Assembly (NCBI GenBank): GCA_002348045.1
Contig: DDYO01000180.1
Location: forward strand, 2,117 to 7,555
Length of the DNA: 5,439 nucleotides
Direction of reading: 5' to 3'
DNA from: Anaerolineales bacterium UBA2232
GTDB taxonomy: Bacteria; Chloroflexota; Anaerolineae; UBA2200
Below are positions 1 through 5,407 of this stretch, piece by piece. The notes beneath the pieces were generated by a model that was given only the letters and a program-made list of their open reading frames with translations, searched no databases and was not told the DNA's origin. The stretch's first letter is position 1, and each line of letters opens with the position of its first letter. Both the position numbers and the translations under genes were made by a program.

Positions 1-25
1 GGTTCGAGTCCAGCCCGAGGAGCCA
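1..25 (+). tRNA. 3' end of a tRNA gene, probably tRNA-Asn (partial, cut by window edge)
   Basis: The first bases read as the 3' part of a tRNA: T-loop TTCGAGT at 3-9, T-stem 3' strand CCAGC at 10-14, acceptor 3' strand CCGAGGA at 15-21, discriminator G at 22 and an encoded CCA at 23-25. The 5' acceptor strand would therefore be TCCTCGG. From memory, E. coli tRNA-Asn has almost the same 3' end (T-arm GGTTCGAGTCCAG, acceptor ending AGAGGAG-CCA) and also a G discriminator, so Asn is the best guess. The anticodon lies outside the window, so the identity is inferred. A terminator follows within four bases. Confidence 0.8.
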
Positions 26-28
26 TCG

Positions 29-61
29 AAAGGGTAGAACAACCTCGTTCTGCCCTTTTTT
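29..61 (+). terminator. Intrinsic terminator of the tRNA transcript
   Basis: AAAGGGTAGAAC (29-40) pairs with GTTCTGCCCTTT (47-58) around the six-base loop AACCTC, with a single T-G wobble. The hairpin runs straight into a T tract ending at 61. This is a classic Rho-independent terminator just behind the CCA of the tRNA. It separates the tRNA unit from the thioredoxin operon. Confidence 0.9.
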
Positions 62-116
62 GCATATAGGCGAGTGAGCGCGTAAGGGTGTTCTCTGGGC
101 ATCGGGTTGCGATTCA

Positions 117-135
117 TGGGAACGCATCGTTTCCA
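117..135. other. Small intergenic hairpin of unknown role
   Basis: TGGGAACG (117-124) can pair with CGTTTCCA (128-135) around a three-base loop, with one G-T wobble. There is no T tract, so it is not an obvious terminator. It lies in the gene-free stretch 62-204 between the tRNA terminator and the thioredoxin promoter. It could be a chance structure. Confidence 0.3.
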
Positions 136-204
136 GGCTCATCTCCTTGTGGCGTCACTGGATTTGTCCGGGTTTGACAAGCCTCTTGCAGCACTGGGTG
201 CAAC

Positions 205-233
205 TTGACAAAGATCACCGCTTGTGGTATTAT
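205..233 (+). promoter_or_regulatory. Sigma-70-type promoter of the thioredoxin-zinc ribbon-regulator operon
   Basis: A perfect -35 box TTGACA (205-210), an optimal 17-bp spacer and a near-consensus -10 box TATTAT (228-233) lie upstream of the thioredoxin start. Transcription would begin near 240, giving a 5' leader of roughly 100 bases. The core elements are close to consensus, so the promoter should be strong unless repressed. A CsoR-type operator sits on its -10 and start-site region. Confidence 0.85.
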
Positions 234-251
234 ATACCCACTGGGGGTATA
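233..251. promoter_or_regulatory. CsoR/CstR-family operator overlapping the -10 element and start site
   Basis: TATACCC (233-239) and GGGTATA (245-251) form a perfect 7-bp inverted repeat around ACTGG. The core ATACCC-N5-GGGTAT with its G tract is the operator type of CsoR/CstR/RcnR-family repressors. From memory it closely resembles the B. subtilis copZA operator (ATACCC-TACGG-GGGTAT). It shares its first base with the -10 box and covers the expected start site, a position suited to repression by steric block. A protein of the matching family is encoded by the third gene of this operon, so autoregulation is the natural inference. A partial half-site, GTACCC, lies near 281-286 but has no partner. 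Confidence 0.85.
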
Positions 252-342
252 GCCACGTTGTATATGCACTGCTGTGGCGACTGTACCCTGGAGCGTTTGG
301 TGTTTCCCTTCAGGAAATATAACTTGTTCGGGAGGTCATGCG

Positions 343-669
343 ATGGAACCACTGCATTTGACTGATGATGCGTTTGAAACCGATGTACTGCAAGCCAAGG
401 TGCCTGTACTAGTTGACTTCTGGGCGCCGTGGTGCGGCCCATGCCGGATGGTTGCTCCCGTCCTCGAAGAACTGGCGGGCGAGTACGATGGCAGGGTAAT
501 CATAGCCAAGATGAACACCGATGAGCAGGTCAGAGTCGCCGGTGAACATCGGATCATGGCTATTCCTACCATGATCTTGTTCAAGGACGGCAAGGAAGTG
601 GAGCGCCTGGTGGGCGTTCGCCCGAAGAAGGCGATCGCCGAGCGACTGGACGAGCTGCTCAAGGCCTAG
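343..669 (+). CDS. trxA: Thioredoxin
   Basis: This is a 108-residue cytoplasmic thioredoxin, a dithiol-disulfide oxidoreductase that reduces protein disulfides and is itself reduced by thioredoxin reductase. The active site WCGPC is at residues 30-34, the buried Asp is D25 (VDFW), the following Lys is K56, and the cis-proline is P75 in AIPT. The C-terminal FKDGKEVERLVG strand-turn is also typical. Length matches the family (about 105-110). The ATG at 343 is chosen because GGGAGGT lies at 330-336 just upstream and the thioredoxin fold begins there; an in-frame ATG at 274 would add 23 unrelated residues. There is no signal peptide or membrane segment. It is the first gene of the operon and sits directly behind the CsoR-type operator, so its level is probably set by the regulator two genes downstream. 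The family call is secure; its specific partner proteins are unknown. Confidence 0.96.
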   Translation: MEPLHLTDDAFETDVLQAKVPVLVDFWAPWCGPCRMVAPVLEELAGEYDGRVIIAKMNTDEQVRVAGEHRIMAIPTMILFKDGKEVERLVGVRPKKAIAERLDELLKA

Positions 670-683
670 GTCCTGGGGAATCA

Positions 684-707
684 GCGCTTAAGTGAGCCCT
701 TGAGCGT
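684..707 (+). other. Hairpin between thioredoxin and zinc-ribbon genes
   Basis: CGCTTAAG (685-692) pairs with CTTGAGCG (699-706) with one wobble and a six-base loop, and G684-T707 can extend it. No T tract follows, so full termination is unlikely. In the 65-base intercistronic gap it might act as an mRNA processing or stability element that lets thioredoxin be expressed differently from the genes below. The role is inference only. Confidence 0.35.
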
Positions 708-734
708 CGATCGCGACCAATCAGGAGGGCAGAA

Positions 735-935
735 ATGCCTCTGTACGAATATGACTGCCGTGAATGCGGCTGCCGATTTGACAAGATCATACGGGTTTTA
801 TCGGAAGAGAGCGACATCCGATGTCCTCAGTGTTCCAGCGCCAAGGTGGAGAAAGCCATTTCTCTGTGTGGCCGCGTGAGTGCTGGATCGAGTGTGGGCA
901 TGCAGGAGTCCTCATGCGCACCCGCCTCTGGTTGA
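735..935 (+). CDS. FmdB-family zinc-ribbon protein
   Basis: This 66-residue protein opens with MPLYEYDC, the hallmark of the FmdB/CxxC zinc-ribbon family. Zinc ligands are C8 and C11 (CREC) and C30 and C33 (CPQC), on two knuckles about 19 residues apart. C13, C45 and C61 are additional cysteines. The low-complexity Ser/Gly tail ending SSCAPASG is also usual for the family. FmdB takes its name from a proposed regulator of formamidase/amidase genes, but the molecular role of most members is unknown, so no specific function is assigned. The start is firm: AGGAGGG at 723-729 precedes the ATG at proper spacing. The gene lies 65 bp after thioredoxin and 11 bp before the CsoR-family gene. Its cysteine content and neighbours suggest a link to metal or thiol homeostasis, which is inference. 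Confidence 0.88.
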   Translation: MPLYEYDCRECGCRFDKIIRVLSEESDIRCPQCSSAKVEKAISLCGRVSAGSSVGMQESSCAPASG

Positions 936-946
936 GGCATTAGACG

Positions 947-1249
947 GTGAGGGCCGTGAGCTCTCAAGAAGTGAACCCAGAAGGCCAGTTTTCCACATCA
1001 CGCCAGGACCTCTTACACCGACTGCGTCGCATTGAGGGTCAGGCTAAAGGGATTCAGCGTATGGTGGGCGAGGGGCGCGACTGCGTGCAGATCATCCACC
1101 AGCTGTCGGCCATACGATCGGCTGCCTATAGCGCGGGCCTGCAGGTTCTCAAGGAGTATGCCCACGAGTGCGCCGCAAGCGCATCTCCGGAAGGGCTTCC
1201 CCATTCCATCAACGACCTGATCGACGTGATGTTGAGTTATCCTGGATAG
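947..1249 (+). CDS. CsoR/CstR-family transcriptional repressor, probably thiol or persulfide sensing
   Basis: This 100-residue all-helical DUF156 protein has the family signature HRLRRIEGQAKGIQRM (24-39), then GRDC with C46, QLSAIRSA (52-59) and a second cysteine C75. The family binds G-tract operators as a tetramer and releases DNA when its ligand reacts with these positions. The C46-C75 spacing of 29 equals the C36-C65 pair of copper CsoR and the C31-C60 pair of S. aureus CstR. The His four residues before the second Cys, needed for Cu(I), is Tyr here (Y71); H73 is two before it. Residue 45 is Asp, as in CstR, where copper sensors usually have Tyr. This favours a CstR-like persulfide or disulfide switch, though ligand identity is inferred. 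GTG at 947 is the working start, with TTGAGG at 932-937 overlapping the stop of the previous gene, so translation may be coupled. GTG at 956 or 971 is possible and would only shorten the tail before helix 1. It likely represses its own operon through 233-251. Confidence 0.9.
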   Translation: MRAVSSQEVNPEGQFSTSRQDLLHRLRRIEGQAKGIQRMVGEGRDCVQIIHQLSAIRSAAYSAGLQVLKEYAHECAASASPEGLPHSINDLIDVMLSYPG

Positions 1250-1260
1250 CAGATTGATTT

Positions 1261-1300
1261 GAAGGGGTGCCACCCACTCGGTGGCCCCCCTTCTTTGTTT
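1261..1300 (+). terminator. Intrinsic terminator of the thioredoxin operon
   Basis: GAAGGGGTGCCACC (1261-1274) pairs with GGTGGCCCCCCTTC (1280-1293) around the five-base loop CACTC, with one T-C mismatch in a 14-position stem. TTTGTTT follows. It lies 11 bases after the regulator's stop codon. The leftward transferase gene ends at 1315 on the other side, so the hairpin sits between convergent units. On the minus strand no T run follows the stem, so it works best rightward but may slow leftward transcription too. Confidence 0.85.
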
Positions 1301-1314
1301 CCGGTCACCCCACG

Positions 1315-2934
1315 CTAGTACCCCAGGGCGCAGCCATCCTTCCGTGGGTCAGATCCTGCGCAGAGGACACCGCTTTGCGAATCAACGAGGATGATCTGGC
1401 CGCCTCCAAAGGTTCCCAGGACCTCGGGTGCAGGTGTGATGCGGTGTCCCATGGCAGCTAGGTCTTGAGCTATGGAGCTGGGAACGGCGCGCTCCAGGTA
1501 GAGGTGGTTGAGATCGTCGGTGACCCGGAAGCGGGGCGCGTCCAGCGCCTGCTGTGGGCTTTGCCGGTGGTCGATGAGGCGCGAGACCGCCTGCAGGTGG
1601 CCCTGCGCCTGAATGAAACCGCCCATCAGGCCGAAACAGGCGTAGAGAGCGCCCCGATGGGTAATCAGCCCCGGGATGATGGTGTGGTAAGGTCTTTTCC
1701 CAGGCGCCCAGCAATTGGGGTGATCGGGGTCCAGGACAAAGCCGATCCCACGGTTGTGCAGGATGATGCCCGTTTGGCCGGCCACCATTCCTGAGCCGAA
1801 AGGCTGAAAGATGCTGTTGATAAAGGAACAGGCGTTGCCCTGGCCATCCACGACGGCAACATATACCGTTCCCTCTCCCGCGGGGCGCCCCACCGTCAGG
1901 TCGTCGATGGTGCGATCCGTCCGGATCAACTGGCGCCGGCTCTGCGCGTGTTCCGGCGATAGCAGCCTCTCCACGGGCACCTTGACGTGTTCTGGATCGG
2001 CGAAGTGGACTAGCCCATCACACAGGCCCAGGCGTGCAGCCTCGATCAAGATGTGAAAATAGCCAGCGGAATCGGGGTCCATTGCCGAGAGGTCATAGCC
2101 CTGGCAGATGTTGAGCGCCATGAGGGCGGCCAGCCCTTGCCCGTTGGGAGGGCACTCGTACACCCGGTAGCCGCGGTAGTCCAGGGAAATGGGGCTGACC
2201 CACGTGGACGAATGTCCGGCGAGGTCTGAGAGGGAAAGAAACCCGCCGTTTTGTGTCGAGAACTGCACCAGAGCCTGGCCGATGGCGCCCTGGTAGAAGG
2301 CCATTGGGCCGTCGGCCGCGATGGTACGCAGTGAGTCAGCCAGCGTGGGCAGTCGCACGATCTCGCCCAGGCGCGGCGCCCTCTCACCGTCGATGAGATA
2401 CTGGGCTGTGGCGTCGGGACTAGCCCGCAACAACGCGACGCGGTCGTTCCACATGCCCGCGACCACTTCCGATATCGGGTAGCCCTCCTCGGCATAGGAG
2501 ATGGCGGGGCCGAGGGCGTCCGCCAGGGAGAGTGTCCCGAACCTCTCCAGCAGAGTGCTCCAGGCATGGACTGCTCCCGGCACGGTGACGGGCAGCATAC
2601 CCGTTGTAGGCACTTTGGTGAGCCCTCGCTGGCGAAACACGTCCAATGTGAGCGCCTGGGGCGCGCGCCCGCTGCCATTGAGAGCATGGACCTGCCCCGT
2701 TTTGGCCTCGTACACCAGGGCAAAACAGTCCCCTCCGATGCCAGTAGCGAACGGTTCCACCACGGCGAGCACGCCGGCTGCGGTGATAGCCGCGTCCACG
2801 GCATTGCCGCCGTCGCATAGCACCTGCAGGCCTGCTCGTGCCGCCAGTGGTTGGGATGTTGACACCATCCCATTGCGGGCCAGGATCATGGAGCGGCGCG
2901 AAGGGTACCGCTCTGGTGCAAAGGCGAACGTCAT
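1315..2934 (-). CDS. ggt: Gamma-glutamyltransferase family protein (YwrD-like, cytoplasmic)
   Basis: This 539-residue Ntn-hydrolase-fold enzyme is related to gamma-glutamyltranspeptidase, which cleaves glutathione and other gamma-glutamyl compounds or transfers the glutamyl group. The expected self-cleavage site and nucleophile is T356 in EGTVYVAVVDGQGNA, splitting a roughly 355-residue large subunit from a 184-residue small one. Other family marks are GGNAVDAAI (42-50), EPFATGIGGDCF (60-71), the GSGRAP segment with R90 as probable glutamyl-carboxylate binder, GSGM (380-383), PGKRPYHTIIP (411-421) and GLMGGFIQAQGH (435-446). The N-terminus has no signal peptide, unlike periplasmic E. coli Ggt, so the enzyme is probably cytoplasmic like YwrD-type members, whose substrates are poorly defined. 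Some relatives are acylases, so the substrate is open. ATG at 2934 is chosen because AGGAGG (complement of 2940-2945) lies 5 bases upstream and homology starts there. It is 41 bp behind the helicase gene, likely in the same operon. Confidence 0.92.
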   Translation of the reverse strand: MTFAFAPERYPSRRSMILARNGMVSTSQPLAARAGLQVLCDGGNAVDAAITAAGVLAVVEPFATGIGGDCFALVYEAKTGQVHALNGSGRAPQALTLDVFRQRGLTKVPTTGMLPVTVPGAVHAWSTLLERFGTLSLADALGPAISYAEEGYPISEVVAGMWNDRVALLRASPDATAQYLIDGERAPRLGEIVRLPTLADSLRTIAADGPMAFYQGAIGQALVQFSTQNGGFLSLSDLAGHSSTWVSPISLDYRGYRVYECPPNGQGLAALMALNICQGYDLSAMDPDSAGYFHILIEAARLGLCDGLVHFADPEHVKVPVERLLSPEHAQSRRQLIRTDRTIDDLTVGRPAGEGTVYVAVVDGQGNACSFINSIFQPFGSGMVAGQTGIILHNRGIGFVLDPDHPNCWAPGKRPYHTIIPGLITHRGALYACFGLMGGFIQAQGHLQAVSRLIDHRQSPQQALDAPRFRVTDDLNHLYLERAVPSSIAQDLAAMGHRITPAPEVLGTFGGGQIILVDSQSGVLCAGSDPRKDGCALGY

Positions 2935-2939
2935 TCGTT

Positions 2940-2945
2940 CCTCCT
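2940..2945 (-). promoter_or_regulatory. Shine-Dalgarno site that fixes the transferase start
   Basis: On the minus strand this reads AGGAGG, five bases before the ATG at 2934. It rules out starts further upstream in the same frame (for example at 3108), which would overlap the helicase coding sequence and add residues foreign to the family. Confidence 0.85.
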
Positions 2946-2975
2946 GACAAGAATCGGTTGAGTGATGATCCATTC

Positions 2976-5288
2976 TCAGGTCAGACCAGCCTCGCTCCCC
3001 ACGAGGGATTCGAGGATCATTATGGCAGCAGCCTTGTCCAGAGGCTCGTTGTTGTTGCCGCATTTTGGCGACTGGATACAACTGGGGCATCCGCTGGCGC
3101 ATGGACAATCGCGGATGGCGGCCCAGGTCGCGCGCCAGAGCTCGTGAAGGAGATCAAAACCCTTTTCGGCGATGCCCACACCACCTGGAATCCCTTCGTA
3201 GAGAAAGACCGTCGGCGCACCGGTGTCCGAGTGGAGGGGCGTCGAAAGTCCGCCGATGTCCATCCGGTCGCACATGGCAAATAGGGGCAACATGCCGATG
3301 CAGGCATGCTCCAGGGCATGGAGCCCGCCCACAAAGTCAAGTCCCTGGCGCTCCACCGAGGAGCGTGCGTGTTCAGGGATCTCGAACCAGAGACCAGATG
3401 TGTAGTAAGAACTGGACGGCAAGTCCAGAGGCTCCACCGACAGAACGGTGTCACTGAACTGCTGCATCCGGCGGAACGACACGACCTGTTCGGTGACGTG
3501 CAGCTCGCCGAAGGTCGCTCGACCGCGACCCACGGTCGCGGTCTTCCACACCTTGGTGATCAGGATCTGGCTTACCTGGCGAGGCTCGGTGTAATAGTCC
3601 ACTTCCACGGGAGCAGCGTAGGCGATCCGTGTGTCGAGGTCAAGGCGCTTGATCAAGTAGCTCTCACCCTGGTGCAGGTAGATGGCACCGGGATAGATGC
3701 GCTGAAGGGCCAGGGTGCCCTCCAATTCTTCCAGCAGGCGGTAGTCCATGGACTCGTCGAGGATGGCGAACCGGTCCGCGGTGAGGGCGCGCAAGCTGGT
3801 CCTCTCGGCAGGATACCCACCGCCGGCGTAGAACCAGCGCTCTCCGCGGTACTCCAGGATCTGACTGCGCTCTAGCTGTATCATGGCGTCCACAAAGCCT
3901 GGACCGAACAGCTCTTCATCGTCCGGGGTCAGCGGCCGTTCGTAAGCGGCGCAGGGAAGGTGCCTGAGCAAGAGGTGAACGTTATCGGGCGCGATCAGGG
4001 CATGCTCGACGCTGGAACCGAAAAGCGCCTCCGGGTGCTGCATAAAGTACTGGTCCAAAGGATTGTCGAGGGCGATGAGGATGTTCAGTGCCTCACGGGC
4101 ACCTCGCCCTGCTCGACCGGCTTGCTGCCATGTACTGGCGATGGTTCCGGGATAGCCGACCATCACCGTAGCATCCAGGTGGCCGACATCAACGCCCAGC
4201 TCCAGTGCGTTGGTGGCGGTGACGCCGATGAGGTGACCCGCGAACAGCTCCTGCTCGATTTCCCGTCGCAGTTCGGATCGATAGCCAGACCGGTACGCGG
4301 TGATCAGAGGAACAAGGGCTGGATCTTCCTTGGCGAGGAGTTCGCGGGCGTAGCGCAAGATGAGCTCGGCGACCTTGCGGGCGCGGACAAAGGTGATGTT
4401 GCGCAGACCGTGGCGGGCAAGCTCCACGAACAGGGTCGTTGCCTCCACATTGGCGCTGCGCCGGGCGCTATGGTCGGCATCCACAAACGGTGGGTTCCAC
4501 AGGACAAACTGGCGGCGGGACTGGGGCGAGCCATCGTCACTGATCACCGTGACCGGCACGCTGGTCAGCCGGTGGGCATGCTCGGCAGGGTTGGCGATCG
4601 TTGCCGATGAGAGGACGAACTGTGGTTCTGATCCATAGAACCGACAGATACGCAGCAGGCGCCGCAGCACACAGGCGACCTGGGAACCAAAGATGCCGCG
4701 ATAGACGTGGGCCTCGTCCACGACTATATACCTGAGCTGAGAGAGGAATTGCGACCAGAGGGAGTGGTTGGGCAGGATTCCCATGTGGAGCATGTCGGGA
4801 TTGGTCAGCAGCACCGAAGCGGACTGGCGGAGCCGCCGGCGAGCAGCTTGCCCGGTGTCCCCATCGTACGTTCCGAAAGTGACCGGGTGGGGAAGGTGCT
4901 GGGTGAGCTGGCGAAGGGAGCGGAGCTGATCCTGCGCCAGCGCCTTGGTAGGGAACAGGTAAAGGCTGCGTGCCCTGGGCTCGATGAGGATGGATTCCAG
5001 CACTGGCACGTTGTAGGCCAGGGTCTTGCCGCTGGCCGCGGAGGTTGTGAGAAGGACGGGCACATGCTGCCGGATGGCGTTGATAGCCTGGGCTTGATGC
5101 AGATAGAAACGTGGGAAGCCCGCGGCCAGAAGCGCCTGCTGAAGCATGTCAGGCAGAGGACGATCAAGATTGCCATAGCGCGGGCCCCGGGCCGGCATGT
5201 CCTGCACACAAACGATCTGCTGCCGGTAGTCCCGTTGACCTTTCAGATGGGAGACAAACTGGCTCGGGCTCAGCCTGGTGCTCGACAA
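2976..5288 (-). CDS. mrfA: MrfA/YprA-type DEAH-box helicase with C-terminal zinc-binding (DUF1998/MZB) domain
   Basis: This 770-residue superfamily 2 DNA helicase would couple ATP hydrolysis to 3'-5' unwinding. B. subtilis MrfA works in a mitomycin-C-specific excision repair pathway, and eukaryotic Hrq1 is a relative. Motifs in order: LHQAQA (63-68), Walker A SAASGKT (83-89), PTKALAQDQ (113-121), TNPDMLH (162-168), DEAH (191-194), SSATIANP (227-234), NALELGVD (360-367) and QQAGRAGRG (388-396). The middle (about 430-640) resembles the MrfA accessory region, and FLYEGIPGGVGIAEK (695-709) precedes the cysteine cluster CPCASGCPSC (C728, C730, C734, C737), followed by C743. Length is close to B. 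subtilis MrfA (about 750). The start is TTG at 5288, supported by CAGGAG eight bases upstream; no ATG occurs in frame until residue 31, which would still retain all motifs. It is first in its operon, with the transferase gene behind it. The partner nuclease MrfB is not next to it. The family is certain; a mitomycin-type role is by homology. Confidence 0.94.
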   Translation of the reverse strand: MSSTRLSPSQFVSHLKGQRDYRQQIVCVQDMPARGPRYGNLDRPLPDMLQQALLAAGFPRFYLHQAQAINAIRQHVPVLLTTSAASGKTLAYNVPVLESILIEPRARSLYLFPTKALAQDQLRSLRQLTQHLPHPVTFGTYDGDTGQAARRRLRQSASVLLTNPDMLHMGILPNHSLWSQFLSQLRYIVVDEAHVYRGIFGSQVACVLRRLLRICRFYGSEPQFVLSSATIANPAEHAHRLTSVPVTVISDDGSPQSRRQFVLWNPPFVDADHSARRSANVEATTLFVELARHGLRNITFVRARKVAELILRYARELLAKEDPALVPLITAYRSGYRSELRREIEQELFAGHLIGVTATNALELGVDVGHLDATVMVGYPGTIASTWQQAGRAGRGAREALNILIALDNPLDQYFMQHPEALFGSSVEHALIAPDNVHLLLRHLPCAAYERPLTPDDEELFGPGFVDAMIQLERSQILEYRGERWFYAGGGYPAERTSLRALTADRFAILDESMDYRLLEELEGTLALQRIYPGAIYLHQGESYLIKRLDLDTRIAYAAPVEVDYYTEPRQVSQILITKVWKTATVGRGRATFGELHVTEQVVSFRRMQQFSDTVLSVEPLDLPSSSYYTSGLWFEIPEHARSSVERQGLDFVGGLHALEHACIGMLPLFAMCDRMDIGGLSTPLHSDTGAPTVFLYEGIPGGVGIAEKGFDLLHELWRATWAAIRDCPCASGCPSCIQSPKCGNNNEPLDKAAAIMILESLVGSEAGLT

Positions 5289-5296
5289 CGTTACGA

Positions 5297-5302
5297 CTCC
5301 TG
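5297..5302 (-). promoter_or_regulatory. Shine-Dalgarno site supporting the TTG start of the helicase
   Basis: The minus strand reads CAGGAG here, eight bases before the TTG at 5288. No ATG or GTG lies within comfortable distance, so this site is the main argument for a TTG initiation codon. Confidence 0.7.
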
Positions 5303-5313
5303 GAGCGAGAGCG

Positions 5314-5354
5314 GAGCAACATTCCCTGCCGAGTGCAGCCCGCAGGGACTGCTC
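5314..5354 (-). other. Two-part hairpin in the 5' leader of the helicase operon
   Basis: GAGCA (5314-5318) pairs with TGCTC (5350-5354). After an asymmetric internal loop, CCCTGC (5324-5329) pairs with GCAGGG (5342-5347), leaving a 12-base loop. It falls inside the predicted 84-base leader, about 12 bases upstream of the Shine-Dalgarno site. There is no T tract and no match to a riboswitch class that I recognise. It may affect mRNA stability or translation of the TTG-started gene, or be incidental. Confidence 0.4.
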
Positions 5355-5378
5355 AGTGGATGAGGCATGCGTCGGCTC

Positions 5379-5407
5379 ATTCTAGCCCAGGAACTGCGGT
5401 GCATCAA
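5379..5407 (-). promoter_or_regulatory. Sigma-70-type promoter of the helicase-transferase operon
   Basis: On the minus strand, TTGATG (5407-5402) is followed by exactly 17 bases and TAGAAT (5384-5379). Each box matches the consensus at four or five of six positions. Transcription would start near 5372, giving a leader of about 84 bases before the TTG start at 5288. No LexA-like CTGT-N8-ACAG or Cheo-box (GAAC-N4-GTTC) element is visible over it. The segment 5408-5439 shows no gene. Confidence 0.7.

Noticed and set aside
1..61. tRNA 3' end as an integration (att) site of a mobile island
   Set aside because: No integrase, no second copy of the tRNA end in the window, and the following genes are ordinary chromosomal types; the terminator directly behind the tRNA looks undisturbed.
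174..179. A second TTGACA upstream of the thioredoxin promoter
   Set aside because: At 16-18 bp spacing downstream there is only G/C-rich sequence and no -10-like box, so it is probably a chance repeat of the real -35 at 205.
274..342. In-frame upstream start for thioredoxin adding 23 residues
   Set aside because: The extension has no relation to thioredoxin, spans most of the 5' leader, and lacks a ribosome site, whereas GGGAGGT stands in front of the ATG at 343.
2046..2873. A 275-codon open frame on the minus strand inside the transferase gene
   Set aside because: It overlaps the GGT gene in another frame, its product is rich in Arg, Trp, Pro and Ser without any recognisable motif, and the GGT frame carries clear family motifs throughout.
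2935..3108. A 58-residue N-terminal extension of the transferase
   Set aside because: It overlaps the helicase 3' end, is unlike GGT N-termini, and the AGGAGG at 2940-2945 points to the ATG at 2934.
3306..5363. Several long plus-strand open frames (for example 3306-3875, 3960-4610, 4707-5363) opposite the helicase
   Set aside because: They lie antisense to a gene with complete helicase motifs, show no family signature or ribosome sites, and are expected in GC-rich coding DNA.
5289..5372. T-box or other riboswitch in the helicase leader
   Set aside because: The leader is short, lacks the T-box GGTGG-type core and any terminator/antiterminator with T run, and matches no riboswitch core I recognise.
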